Assembly: GCA_033439765.1 (NCBI GenBank)
Contig: JAULSN010000003.1
Location: 3,038,001-3,102,000 of the forward strand
Length of the DNA: 64,000 bases
Source of the DNA: Lasiosphaeria ovina
Taxonomy: Eukaryota; Ascomycota; Sordariomycetes; Sordariales; Lasiosphaeriaceae
Direction of reading: 5' to 3'
Shown: piece after piece, positions 1 to 10,252 of the stretch
Position numbering within the stretch: position 1 is the stretch's first letter
How the letters are laid out: each line of letters opens with the position of its first letter
Notes under the pieces: model-generated
Databases searched by the model: none
What the model was told of the DNA's origin: nothing
Seen by the model: the letters and a program-made list of their open reading frames with translations, nothing else
Made by a program: the position numbers and the translations under genes

Positions 1-21
1 GGCACTGACTACTGCTGCTAG

Positions 22-2088
22 GGTCCTATGAAGTTCCTGCTCGAGGTCACAAGCAATTTCCTCAGGGCCTTCGATGCTCTGGTCGACATGTACGAAGAAA
101 TTGGGGAGCAGCTTGGTCTCCTCGCAGAATACAAGTCGCTGCTCGCCTCCCCAGCCAGGGCGCATCTAACGGCGGTGCTGGAGTTGATATACGACGACAT
201 TCTCAACTTTCATGCTAGGGCCCTGTCATATTTCAGGAAAAAGAGTACGCACCCCACCCCTCCGTCACTTCTTCGGAACTAAGTCCGTGTCATCTAACAC
301 CTTACCGTCGCAGGGTGGAGGTTATTGTTCGACCTGACATGGAACACGTTCGAATCTCGCTTCTCCGAACCCGTCAAGAACTTCAAACGACACCGACAGC
401 TCTTGCAAGACCATGCGAACCTAGCCATGTTTACGGAAATTGTGGCCGTCCGCGATAGCCAGGCCGATATGGCTAGAAACCAACTTGAAGCCGCGAAACG
501 GCCGCAACAAATCACAGTCCACACAGACCCAGACGACACAGCTGCCAGTTGTGAGCCACAAAGCAATACAACACCAAAGCTTAGCACACGAGAGCCGGCT
601 GGAAACAGCCCGGGAATTCCTCACGAAACAACAAAAACGGCCGGCTTCATCAACAAACCCGTCTTCCCAATCCTCGACGAGCCCACTTCTATCGACGTGC
701 TCGACGCTATTCGGAGCAGCAACCTGGCAGCGGTCCACCGTTGGGCTGACCAGTTTGATGCCGGCACAGTTCCACGCGATTCAATTGGACTACCTGAGTT
801 CGGCGTAACACTCAATGCCAAAACCTGGACTTCACACGTGCGCGAACCGTTCAAGAGCGCGTGGCTGATGGGCGACGCAACGATCATCGCGTACATGGTC
901 AGCAAGCTAGCCGACCTCGGCGACGCGCAGTTGCAGGTCTTGTATCTCTCATTCGCGACGAAACGGAACCGCGCCCTCGAGGACTGGGTGTTCTCGACGC
1001 CTTCTAGGGTGGACAGCCGGGAGGGGGTCTACAGGATTCTCCTTCATGCCGGTGAGCGAGACGAGGCTCTCAACTTGCGCTTGCTCAAGTTCGTGAGCAG
1101 CGGCAGCAACAACGATACCAACAGGCGGAACAATAACCTTGACCCCTTCAAGGGCACGTCGGTATTGCGGCTGGTGGCTAGACGGGGCTTTGCGAGCTGT
1201 GTTCGGTTCCTGGTCGAGGACTGCAGCGTAGATGTCAACCACGTCTTTACAAGACATGGTGCCCATAAAATGCCTACAACGGTGCTGATGGAGGCCGCCG
1301 AGCGTGGCCGTGTCGCCGTAGTGCGGTTTCTGGTGGCGGGACGCCATTGCACTCGGGCAATCGTCAACTTTGAGACGGAGATGAGCAAGTCTGCTGCGCA
1401 CCTCGCAGCGGCAAACGGCCATGAAGAAATTCTACGGCTCCTGATGGACGACAATAGAACGGCCACGGAGGAATTTCGAAGGCTTCTTGGGATCTGCCAG
1501 CTGAGGGAGGCAGCCATCAGCGGCGACCTAGAAATACTGGGCCAGCTTTTGGATCTAGGAAGCATCCCCGTCGACATTCCGGATCTACACTCGTACTCTC
1601 CGCTCATGCACGCCGTTGAGAAGGGCAATACAGCAGCCGTACGCATGCTTCTGGCCCGATCCACAGACGGCGGCATCGACATCAACAGACGGTGCACATG
1701 CCGCCACCCGCTCCTGGACGGAGCAAGGTCCGAGACAACGAGAGCTGCCGGGGCCACGGCACTAGTTATTGCCTGCGTGAATGGCTACAAGGAAATCATT
1801 GCGCTCTTGCTCGATCACGGGGGTGTCGAGTTGAACGCGATGGTATGGACATCGACAGCGCTGGCTCGGAAACACGGCTTCCGCCTCAGACACCAAATGA
1901 CGGCCAGGGAGATCGCCAGCCGGCTTGGGTATGGCGACATTGAGCAGCTTCTGGCAATGTCGGCACGTTCACAGCGGGCTGCGCGGAGGCAGAGGCCGTC
2001 CGGGTCTGAAGACAGCAGCTATAGCTCAGCCACTGACGAGTTTCTGGTGTCTTCGGATGAGGCCAGCGGAGGTGGATCCGAGTATTAA
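22..2088 (+). CDS. STAND-type N-terminal / ankyrin-repeat protein (5' partial)
   Basis: The gene enters from the left edge. A plausible exon starts at 22 just after a CTAG acceptor, giving a G-P-M-K-F-L-L start that matches the W-G-P-x-K-F-L-L motif of the N-terminal domain (DUF7708 type) found on fungal NACHT/STAND proteins. An intron at 245-313 (GTACGC...CAG, 69 nt) joins F-R-K-K to R-W-R-L-L-F-D-L-T-W, restoring the usual motif of that domain. After about residue 130 of the visible part comes a low-complexity linker and then several ankyrin-like units, for example around nt 1270-1350, 1390-1450, 1590-1650 and 1755-1830. I see no Walker A motif, so a NACHT/NB-ARC ATPase domain appears absent. 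The C-terminus is Ser/acidic-rich. The visible part codes for about 665 residues. A recognition or scaffold role is inferred from architecture only. Confidence 0.8.
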
Positions 2089-3374
2089 GCCACAAAATGA
2101 TGGATCGGAGCAGGTCATACCATGTTGGGACTTTTACAAGGGACGAAGACGAGGGATTCCTTGTCTGACGATACTATTGCCGCCCTCAGTGGCCGGGCTC
2201 GGCCGGACTTTGTCGGGAGCTTGCTAAACTGAGGACTGCCGTTTTGTGACCCGGTATGCCGGTCAAGGGACAGATTTCTATTGTTCCAAGCGAATTGAAA
2301 AGAGTTGTGCTGGTAACACAAGTTCCATGATTCCATTTCCATGGCCTCCCGATTGGCACTCCCGTGCCTCGTAAGGGCAACACTACCGGAACAAAATACC
2401 AATTTCCATGATCAGGACGAATGACCAAGATAGGTCATGAGCAGGCTGCAGTCGAGCGCATGAATTCAATGGCTTCCTTTGACGGGAAGGAGCTTCGGGC
2501 CAGCCTCCTTTCTCGGCAGTGAAGTCGCACTGCCGGCCTGCCCACTGCAACCCCCACGGGGATTAAGCTCCTGCCAATCGCAGGCTAGAGGCCTTGGCGG
2601 GCATTTACCTTCCCCAATTCGACCCTCGCCCAGACTTTTTGCAACAGCACCCCAAAGCGTCACCAAGCTGCAGGGTCACAATCCGGAGCCGCAAGACGGT
2701 GCCGCCTGTCGCAACGTTGCTCTACGGCCCAACCGGAGAGTTCGATGGGTATCTTGGTAACAAAGAACCGTTGCTAAGATGCACATACCCCCAGGCTGAA
2801 GCACCCCAGGACGTGGCGCTTGGGGCGACTAGATCCTTGGCTCGCGGGGGGAGGCGCTGTGCCGTGGCCGTGGCTGCATGGCCGCAGGATCCGACGTCCG
2901 TTTTTAGCTTCAAGTCCGGCTCCTGACCGTTCAGTCACGAGCGAGCTTCCCGAGCCGGGAATACCAAGAAACAAACTTAAACAGGCAACGGGTCACGGAA
3001 TTGCTGGCCAGGCAGCCTTCCCGTTAATCTCACGAGATACCACCTCTGACTGCAACACAACAGCACTCGAACACACAATCATGGTGTCTTGTCCGAGAAC
3101 GCCAACAAGGCTTACCCAGCCTCTGAGAGTTGTTCAGCCGTGGCCAGCCAAGGCCCAAGGCCCAAGATGCTTAAATACAATTAGACGCTGGCCGCTCCAT
3201 CGACAAGCTTTGCCTCGGCCTTATAGGGTTTGCCAACCGGATAGGCTCACAGAAACTTTGTCAGACCTTGGTTCGGCTTTCGGGCAACGTCTCACCATTC
3301 TTGCCTGTCCCGGTCGGGTCGAGCTTCTTGGGCCTAGGCTCAGTCGTTGATAGCATTTCGCCACCGTCGCGATC
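2089..3374. other. intergenic region, no gene seen
   Basis: About 1.3 kb between the ankyrin gene and the GH18 gene. The open frames here are short, lack family resemblance and overlap each other on both strands. The right part presumably holds the GH18 promoter; a weak TATA-like stretch (CTTATAGG) lies near 3220. Confidence 0.6.
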
Positions 3375-4475
3375 ATGAAGCCGGAGTTTCTTGCCCTGGG
3401 GCTCCTGGGGTCGCTGGCCGCGGCCGTGCCCGTCCAGGATCTTACACCGAGGGCCCCGTCCTCAGAGGTCCCGCGCCTGGTCCTCTACTACCAGACCACG
3501 CATGATTCGCTGGGGCAGCCCATATCGATGCTGCCGCTGATCACGGAGAAGTATATCGCCCTGACGCACCTCATCGTCTGCTCGTTCCACATCAACCTCG
3601 ACGGCAACATCCACCTCAACGACTACCCGCCCGACTACCCGCTCTTCTACACGCTGTGGAACGAGACGCAGGTCATGAAGGATGCTGGTGTCAAGGTCAT
3701 GGGCATGGTGGGCGGCGCGGCTCCTGGCTCCTTCTCGGCGCAGACTCTTGACGGCAGCGACACAGCGTTCGAGATGTACTACAGCCAGCTGTACAACGCC
3801 ATCGTCGAGTACGAGCTGCAAGGCATGGACCTGGACGTCGAGCAGCCCATGAGCCAGGCGGGCATCACGCGGCTGGTGCGGCGGCTGCGCAGCGACTTTG
3901 GGCCGAGCTTCGTCATCACGCTGGCGCCCGTGGCGTCGGCGCTGCGCGGCGGCGCCAACCTCAGCGGCTTCGACTACAAGGCGCTGGAGACGGTCGTCGG
4001 GAGCAGCATCTCGTTCCACAACGCGCAGTTCTACAACGGCTTCGGCAACATGGCGTCGCCGACCGACTACGAGCGCGTCGTCACGCAGGGCTGGAACCCG
4101 CAGAAGATCGTCGCCGGGCAGATCACGACGCCGTCCAACGGCGGCGGCTGGGTGCCGTACGACCGCCTCAACGCCACCATCGCCGCCATCCGCACCAGGT
4201 ACGGCCAGATCGGCGGCATCATGGGCTGGGAGTACTTCAACAGCGAGCCCGGCGGCCTCGCCCAGCCGTGGAAGTGGGCCCAGGTCGCCACGGCCATCCT
4301 GCGGCCCAACGACGTGCCGCAGCTGCGCATCACCAGGGACAGGGCCCAGCGGCTGACCCAGTCGTGGAAGGACAGCGTGTCTGCCACCGTGTCCGCGTCA
4401 GGGCCCGACGTCGTTGCCGCCGTGGTTCCGGACGTCGAACCAAATGTCGACTACATGGCCATGGTTAATGCCTAG
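3375..4475 (+). CDS. secreted GH18 endo-beta-N-acetylglucosaminidase (EndoT-like)
   Basis: A single-exon 366-residue protein with an N-terminal signal peptide (hydrophobic residues about 5-19). The sequence closely follows the Trichoderma reesei EndoT type of GH18: L-Y-Y-Q-T-T-H-D-S near residue 37, T-H-L-I-V-C-S-F-H near 64, V-M-G-M-V-G-G-A-A near 108, and the catalytic motif G-M-D-L-D-V-E with D152, D154 and E156. Enzymes of this type cut the chitobiose core of N-glycans between the two GlcNAc residues, using substrate-assisted catalysis, and act outside the cell. A Q takes the place of the first D of the chitinase DGxDxDxE motif, as is usual in this subgroup. The sequence runs through the barrel to a motif G-W-E-Y-F-N near 290. 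The ATG at 3375 directly precedes the signal peptide. Confidence in the family is high; substrate range is inferred. Confidence 0.93.
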   Translation: MKPEFLALGLLGSLAAAVPVQDLTPRAPSSEVPRLVLYYQTTHDSLGQPISMLPLITEKYIALTHLIVCSFHINLDGNIHLNDYPPDYPLFYTLWNETQVMKDAGVKVMGMVGGAAPGSFSAQTLDGSDTAFEMYYSQLYNAIVEYELQGMDLDVEQPMSQAGITRLVRRLRSDFGPSFVITLAPVASALRGGANLSGFDYKALETVVGSSISFHNAQFYNGFGNMASPTDYERVVTQGWNPQKIVAGQITTPSNGGGWVPYDRLNATIAAIRTRYGQIGGIMGWEYFNSEPGGLAQPWKWAQVATAILRPNDVPQLRITRDRAQRLTQSWKDSVSATVSASGPDVVAAVVPDVEPNVDYMAMVNA

Positions 4476-5102
4476 CCTGAGCGTGTAATTAGTGGGGGCT
4501 TGTCTGTGCTGCGTTCTCGACTTTAGATACTATTTGGATATTATAGAGCATTGAATGTGATTTGGAGAGTTTAGCGAGTATCACATACGTCCACTGCTTG
4601 AATCCTCGGCAGCAGGTGAATGAAGGTGCGAGTCCACGACTAGAGACTACCCAGTCCCGCTACAAGAGGCTGAGGGGGCACTTGTGCCAGCAGCACCGGG
4701 CATATCAACCTGGCATTTTGAAACTTCATATAAAAAGGGGGGTATAGCGGTCTAGATTACCGCCCCGTCGTCATACCACCATCCCGGGTTTGAGCTGCAC
4801 AGCTCAGCCTCTTTATCCCGAATTATCCATACCCAATATCCTATTGCCAATATTGCCTCGGCACTCGCTCTGGCAGACAGTGCGGGGGAGCTCGCTCCTG
4901 TCCGTCACAAACACGCCGGCCCTTTTTCTACTAGCAGTCAGTCTGCTTGGGCCTGCCTCAGACACCTCGCGCCCTCTTTCCGGTCCCCGGGTAGACCTAG
5001 ACCAGACCACACGTAAAACGCCAAGCCAAGAGGCTGGCTCCTACATATTTCCTCCTTCCTGTTTAACGTGTCGACGAAACCGTCACAAACCTCTTTTTCA
5101 AA
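4476..5102. other. intergenic, likely promoter of the small secreted protein
   Basis: No coding signal. A TATA-like element (TATAAAAAG) lies at 4729-4737, followed by pyrimidine-rich sequence up to the ATG at 5103. The distance of about 370 nt implies either a long leader or a second start site. Confidence 0.45.
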
Positions 5103-5849
5103 ATGTTCACCGTCCAGCAGCGCCCGCGAACACTCCTCGCGTGTCTCGCCCTATGCCTCGCCGTCCTCGCCCCCGCGGCATCCAGCACCCCCTCGCCGGC
5201 CATGCCACACAGCAACAGTAACAGTAACAGCAACAGCAACAGCAACAACAGACGCGCCGACGGGCCCACATGTCTCGAGTCCTCCCTCGCGCTGACGAAC
5301 CTGACCATCACGGCGGCCGAGATTGCGCGCGGCAACCCGTTCGCGCACGAGGCGACGAACGTCACGTTCCGCCTCGCCAACGCCGCCGCCGCCGTCGACG
5401 CGAACTGTTCCGCGTCCGACGTCGCGCTGACTGCCCAGGCCGTCGGCAGCGACCCGTACAAGTGGTATGACTGCGCGGTAAACGCGGCGGCGGGCGCGAG
5501 CGGGGGGGAGGTGGGCGGCGCTCCGGCGGCGCGCTTCCGCTATGACGGTACCCTGCTGCAGCTTACGGTTAACGAGACGTGGGTGTGCCACGATCCGGAC
5601 ACGGGGACGCCGTGAGTCGCACACCCCTTTCAGTCGCGAGCGTTGGTTCTGGTTGGAGCTTGCCGAGTTGTCACTGGCTAACAACGAACCCTAAATAGGC
5701 TCTTCATCCAGGCGTACTCGTTCAACGACTTCTCGGTCCCCTGCAACGAGACTGCCGGCGGCACCTTTGGCCAGGGCGCGTGCAGGCAGCCGGCCGGCTC
5801 CAAGATCTACTTCCCTGTTGACGTGACGGCGAGGAGCCTGGAGGGGTGA
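5103..5849 (+). CDS. small secreted protein with Ser-Asn repeat, function unknown
   Basis: Two exons: 5103-5611 and 5699-5849. The intron (GTGAGT...ATAG, 87 nt) splits a proline codon. The product has about 219 residues. A signal peptide covers roughly residues 8-27, then comes a run of Ser-Asn dipeptides (nt about 5210-5247, a hexanucleotide repeat) and a basic R-R-A-D step that could be a processing site. The mature part has well spaced cysteines (C-L-E-S near 59, N-C-S near 101, Y-D-C near 121, W-V-C near 161, and two more in exon 2) and several N-x-S/T sequons. The pattern of W-Y-D-C followed by a late beta-strand-rich stretch is reminiscent of AltA1-like secreted fungal proteins, but I would not assign it to that family without a profile search. 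Confidence 0.75.
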
Positions 5850-8356
5850 TCAACCAAAAACTTGGTCGGGGATCTGGAAAGCACTTATTTATGAAGGTGG
5901 AGAGCGGTAGATCAGGGGCCCACGGGGTTAGCCGAGACATGAATACAGTGATTTCCCAAATGGAGAGAGAGCTGGTCGGGGTTTTATCCTCAGCCAGAGC
6001 CGTCTTTGGAGATCCAGCGGCTTCGATCGAGAAGTGTCATCCAGGCACAAAGTGGATCTCCGCGCCAAGTGTTGCTCGGTATATGGTATATCCACACCTA
6101 TATCTTCAGGTACATCATCGTGTATACCCTACTTCGTCAGTCGCTGAGTCAGGGCATAGACGTCGCCGCACCACGAGAAAGCACGGCATACCCGTCCATC
6201 CCTCCACATACGGCCATACCCACTGGAGAATTCGGGATCCCGTCCGCTCTCCCATAGACTAGCCAGTGAGGGCCAGACTAGTAGTTGGGTCGGTGACGAC
6301 CAGCGAATCTCTGGTGTTGTATGTTATTTTTGCCATTTTCTTCTTTTTGTTTTGGGTGTTGAGTTATTCGTGTCCCAGAGGTCGTGTGAGGGGGGACGGT
6401 TGTAGGTTTCCTTGGCTTGCTCGTATGCTTGGTGTTAATACGAGGATGGATTCCAAAAACGGTAAGCTCCCCAGTCCCTGTGACGAGAGTTTATGATATG
6501 CTTGTCCATTTTTCGGTGATTTTCTTTGAAGTTGCCACCGTCCGAGTCATCGTGGTGTTCGGAGAGGGTGTGGGTTGTGCCGCTCTGCAGAGAATGAGAC
6601 GTCAGATACGAAGTATACCTATGCAACACTGGGACCAGACTATAAAAAAATGGGCAACCTCCCCGAAAGGTTGCGGGGTTTTCATCGATATACTCGGGCG
6701 GCGTTGAAGTGGCCGTCAGACGTTGGCCGTGGCGTCGATGTGGCGAGCATCGTTGATTTGATTTCAGCTGCCACTCCAGCGGCCGAGTGTGACACCCAAG
6801 GAAGGCCCCCGCCTCATTCTTCTGTCGCGCCTGTAAGAACCTCGCCACCCCATAGATTACTTCAGCGCTGATGGGGCGGCTTCTCCGGGTCCTGTGGGTG
6901 GAAGCGAGGCTAATATATGGCCAACTTGGAGTTCCCGTGTCCACTTCTCGAGAAGTAAAATCAATGTTGTTTGATACGGGTCTAGGCTAGTTCTAGGTCT
7001 AGCGTTGGCAAAAGGAGGTGTTCGCTTGACGGGGAACTCCACTGCCGTTGAGTGGGGCGAATTTGGCGCTGTAAAAGCATCGGTCAGATGTGATGAAGAA
7101 GTCATCTTGGAGAAAATTGGGGGGAAAAAAAAGGAACCTTAAACTAGACCAGTTCTAGAGTATGGATTCTCATGTCGTTGAATTTGACAAACGATTGAGA
7201 TGAGCGATTTGTGCCGGGCACTGCTCAGTCCGACCAGGAACTTGAATCGGATTGAGCGGTGAAATAGATGTCCAGGCTGAGCTGCTGTTTGGCGGGGGTT
7301 AGGGGTTAATAAGGCGGACAGCGAGGCTTTCCTTCCCCTCGGCTCGGGCCCAACGTCAGCTGCGCACTAAACTCTGTTTTTGACAGCTCTTGGGCATCTA
7401 CCTCACAGACGGGAAACGGAAGCTTGGAACCTAAGCTTCGGCCAGTTGTCTCAGCCATACATGGGCAAAACGCATCAAATCACTCATGGCGTCATCCGAA
7501 TCGGCAACACCTACAAGGGCAAAAAATCCTGTCCTGCAGCGCAGTGCATCGCCGTGCATCGCCGTGCGGTGGAAACGGGCCCAATCGGGGCCTCGGGATG
7601 GCAGAACCCGCCGGCGCCTCGCAAAACTTTGGAGGCGGCCTCTCCGCACCAGCAACACAGGCCCTACCCACCACATCAGGGCAGGCAGCCCAGCACCACG
7701 GGTGAGATGCATGGAGGCGCTCCCGCTCGCACCGCATCCCAACCAGGGCCTGCGCCTCGGACATAGCCCCGCAGGCGCCGCCCTCGACTCCCTCAGGCTC
7801 AGGCGCCATCACCTCGCCTGTGCCAACCAACCGGCACGGGCGACCACCACAGCGTCTCCCGAGTGCGCATCCACCCCGCGACGCGTGCGGCCGCCTGCCA
7901 CCTGCAACTTTAGCGCGACGGCTCCAGCGTCTGGTGTCTCAGGTCTCGAGTCACTCACTGCACTGCACTTTCGGGCGGCCCAGGTGTGAGGTCTATTGGA
8001 TCCATGTTTGCCCTTCCCTTTTGGGCGCTGCTTGTCAGCAGGTCACCTCCACAACCCTCGTCGCCTACGGATTACTTTATGGCGAGATACAAAAGCCAAG
8101 CGTCCCTCTCGCCAACGCCAGCGGCACGGGATTCCTCATTCTCGGCCAGCTTTGTTGCAGCACTTAAACACGTCTCGGTCTCTCTCTCGAGCACCCATAA
8201 TATCTATCTATCCCGAAAACCCAAAGAGACAACAAGACAGGCGGCGGCACCACCATCACCCAAGTCAAGCCTGCGGCGCAACAACCGAGACAACACAACA
8301 CCCCCCGCAAACCCGCTGACTGCAGTTGAGTTGCTGCTGCAGCATCCACAGCCAAA
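5850..8356. other. long non-coding interval, upstream region of HAL2-like gene
   Basis: About 2.5 kb with only short overlapping frames and no recognisable protein. The last 500 nt before 8357 are pyrimidine/CA-rich with no TA excess, as expected of a promoter plus long 5' leader of a housekeeping gene. Small upstream ORFs exist there but I see nothing that marks them as translated. Confidence 0.5.
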
Positions 8357-9724
8357 ATGATCGTGCCAATATCACCCAGCAGCCCGTTTGCGCGCGAGCG
8401 CTTCATCGCCGAGCTGGCCGTGCAGCGGGCATCCATCCTCACCAAGCGCCTGCTGCCGTCGTCGCCCTTTGACGCGGCGACAACCGTCGGCACTAACGGC
8501 ATCACGAGCAGCAACGGCCCCGCTACCACCACCACCGCCGGCGGTGCTACTGCTCCACGGCCCAACCACCTGGACAGCAGCCACCTGCACAACGGCTACA
8601 ACTACGCGCGCAAGAACAGCCAGATGTCCAAGAGCGACGCGTCGCCCGTGACGGCCGGCGACTTTGCCGCGCAGGCGCTGCTGATCAGCGCCGTGCACGG
8701 CGCGTTCCCCGACGACGGCTTCGTGGGCGAGGAGGACGCCAACGCGCTGCGGCGGGACCCGGAGCTGGCGCGGCAGGTGTGGGAGTTTGTGACGTCGACC
8801 CACCTCGACGACGCGGCGAGCGACGCGCTCCTCGCAACACCCGCCACCATCGAGGACATGTTCGACGTGATCGACCTGGGCGGCAAAGGGCGCGGGGGCC
8901 CGACGGGGCGGTTCTGGGCGCTCGACCCCATCGACGGCACGGCGGCCTTCATCAAGGGCCAGCAGTACGCCATGTCGCTGGCGCTGATCGACGGGGGGCG
9001 CGAGGTGGTGGGCGTGCTGGGGTGCCCGAACCTGCGGCTGCTCGACGACGACGACCTGCTGGGCGACGGCGACGACGCGTCGTCGGGCGGCGGCCGCACC
9101 CCCGTCGAGGAGACCAGCGTCGACGAGTACGGCATGGGCCTGATGCTGTCGGCCGTGCGCGGCCAGGGCACCATCTTCCGCCGCATGGGCCGCGGCGAGC
9201 TGCTCGACGCCCGCCGCATCGAGAAGGTCCCGCACCCGGCCGCAGTCCGCGCCAAGCAGCTCCTGAATCAACAAGACAACGGCCACCTCTCCGTGCCCGC
9301 CCCCGCCGCCGTCGAGCTGCGCAACCTGCACTTCATCGACTCGTCGGTCAGCACCGCCACGCTCTCGGAAAAGACGCGCCAGCTGGCCGAGGCGTGCGGG
9401 GCGCCGTACCCGGGGACCGAGGTGTACTCGTCGCACATGCGGTACGCGGCGCTGGTGCTGGGCGGGCGCGAGCACGTGCAGGTGCGCGTGCCCAAGACGC
9501 GCGACGCGGCGTGGTGCATCTGGGACCACGCCGGGTCGCAGCTCATCTACACCGAGTCGGGCGGCGGCCGCGTGACGGACCTGCTAGGCAAGGACATCGA
9601 CTTTGGTTCCGGCAGGGAGCTGACACGCAACTGGGGGCTCATCACGGCCGACTACACGGTGCACGGCAAGATCTTCGAGCTGGTCACGGACATGCTCAAG
9701 GCAGACGCCGCGGCTGCGCAATGA
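8357..9724 (+). CDS. 3'(2'),5'-bisphosphate nucleotidase, HAL2/MET22 type
   Basis: A single-exon 455-residue member of the inositol-monophosphatase superfamily. The enzyme removes the 3'-phosphate of PAP (and PAPS), clearing a toxic by-product of sulfate assimilation; yeast Hal2/Met22 is the model and is inhibited by Li+ and Na+. Visible motifs: A-V-Q-R-A-S near residue 21, S-K-S-D-x-S-P-V-T near 91, the metal-binding G-E-E-D at 124-127, D-P-I-D-G-T at 190-195 and W-D-H-A-G near 394. Compared with the usual length of about 355-420 residues, this copy carries a Thr/Gly/Asn-rich insertion at about 41-90 between the first helix and the K-S-D motif, and an acidic/Gly-rich loop near 231-250. Both insertions avoid the metal site, so activity is probably kept. 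Confidence 0.93.
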   Translation: MIVPISPSSPFARERFIAELAVQRASILTKRLLPSSPFDAATTVGTNGITSSNGPATTTTAGGATAPRPNHLDSSHLHNGYNYARKNSQMSKSDASPVTAGDFAAQALLISAVHGAFPDDGFVGEEDANALRRDPELARQVWEFVTSTHLDDAASDALLATPATIEDMFDVIDLGGKGRGGPTGRFWALDPIDGTAAFIKGQQYAMSLALIDGGREVVGVLGCPNLRLLDDDDLLGDGDDASSGGGRTPVEETSVDEYGMGLMLSAVRGQGTIFRRMGRGELLDARRIEKVPHPAAVRAKQLLNQQDNGHLSVPAPAAVELRNLHFIDSSVSTATLSEKTRQLAEACGAPYPGTEVYSSHMRYAALVLGGREHVQVRVPKTRDAAWCIWDHAGSQLIYTESGGGRVTDLLGKDIDFGSGRELTRNWGLITADYTVHGKIFELVTDMLKADAAAAQ

Positions 9725-10252
9725 AGGCAGAGACTAGACTAGAACTAGAGGGGGGGCTTGAGATGATACGAGTACTGGACATGGGGCGCGGCTTTTTGGA
9801 CAGACAGACACAGGGGTCGAGGTGGTAGCTATTACCCTGCCACGGGCAACCTGGCATAGCCACCACGAACGAACTAGCATTTCTCTTTGGCGGGAGGCTT
9901 CCTTTGCATTGCTGTTTTTCTTCATCTTCACTATGTACTTATTTTTCTCGTAACTACATTAGACTGCATGATACACATCACACGCATTATCACAGACATA
10001 TCGAGTCCTACGGTCGCTCACGGAGTCACGCTGTCCCACGCTCGCGTATTCCTTCATTATTAGATTTGATTAGTCGGTCAACACCAAGCCTCTTGACACA
10101 AGTCTCTGCGGCTATGTGACACATCGGTCCACAACCTAGGTGACCACAGACCACACAGCCCCAGCTCAAATCACACGTTATCCAAGAACCCGACTTATCC
10201 GTCACACACACGCCTATTTTGATTTTGGTCCCACACTCCATCACATTCACGT
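9725..10252. other. intergenic between convergent genes
   Basis: About 530 nt between the stop codons of the HAL2-like gene (+) and the CorA-like gene (-). It should hold both 3' untranslated regions. No other signal seen. Confidence 0.5.

Noticed and set aside
7380..7989. Several overlapping 100-170 codon frames upstream of the HAL2-like gene
   Set aside because: They overlap in all frames, lack family resemblance and lie where leader and promoter are expected.
8372..9529. 385-codon open frame antisense to the HAL2-like gene
   Set aside because: It is the complementary frame of a GC-rich gene; composition is Arg/His/Ala-rich without any family pattern.
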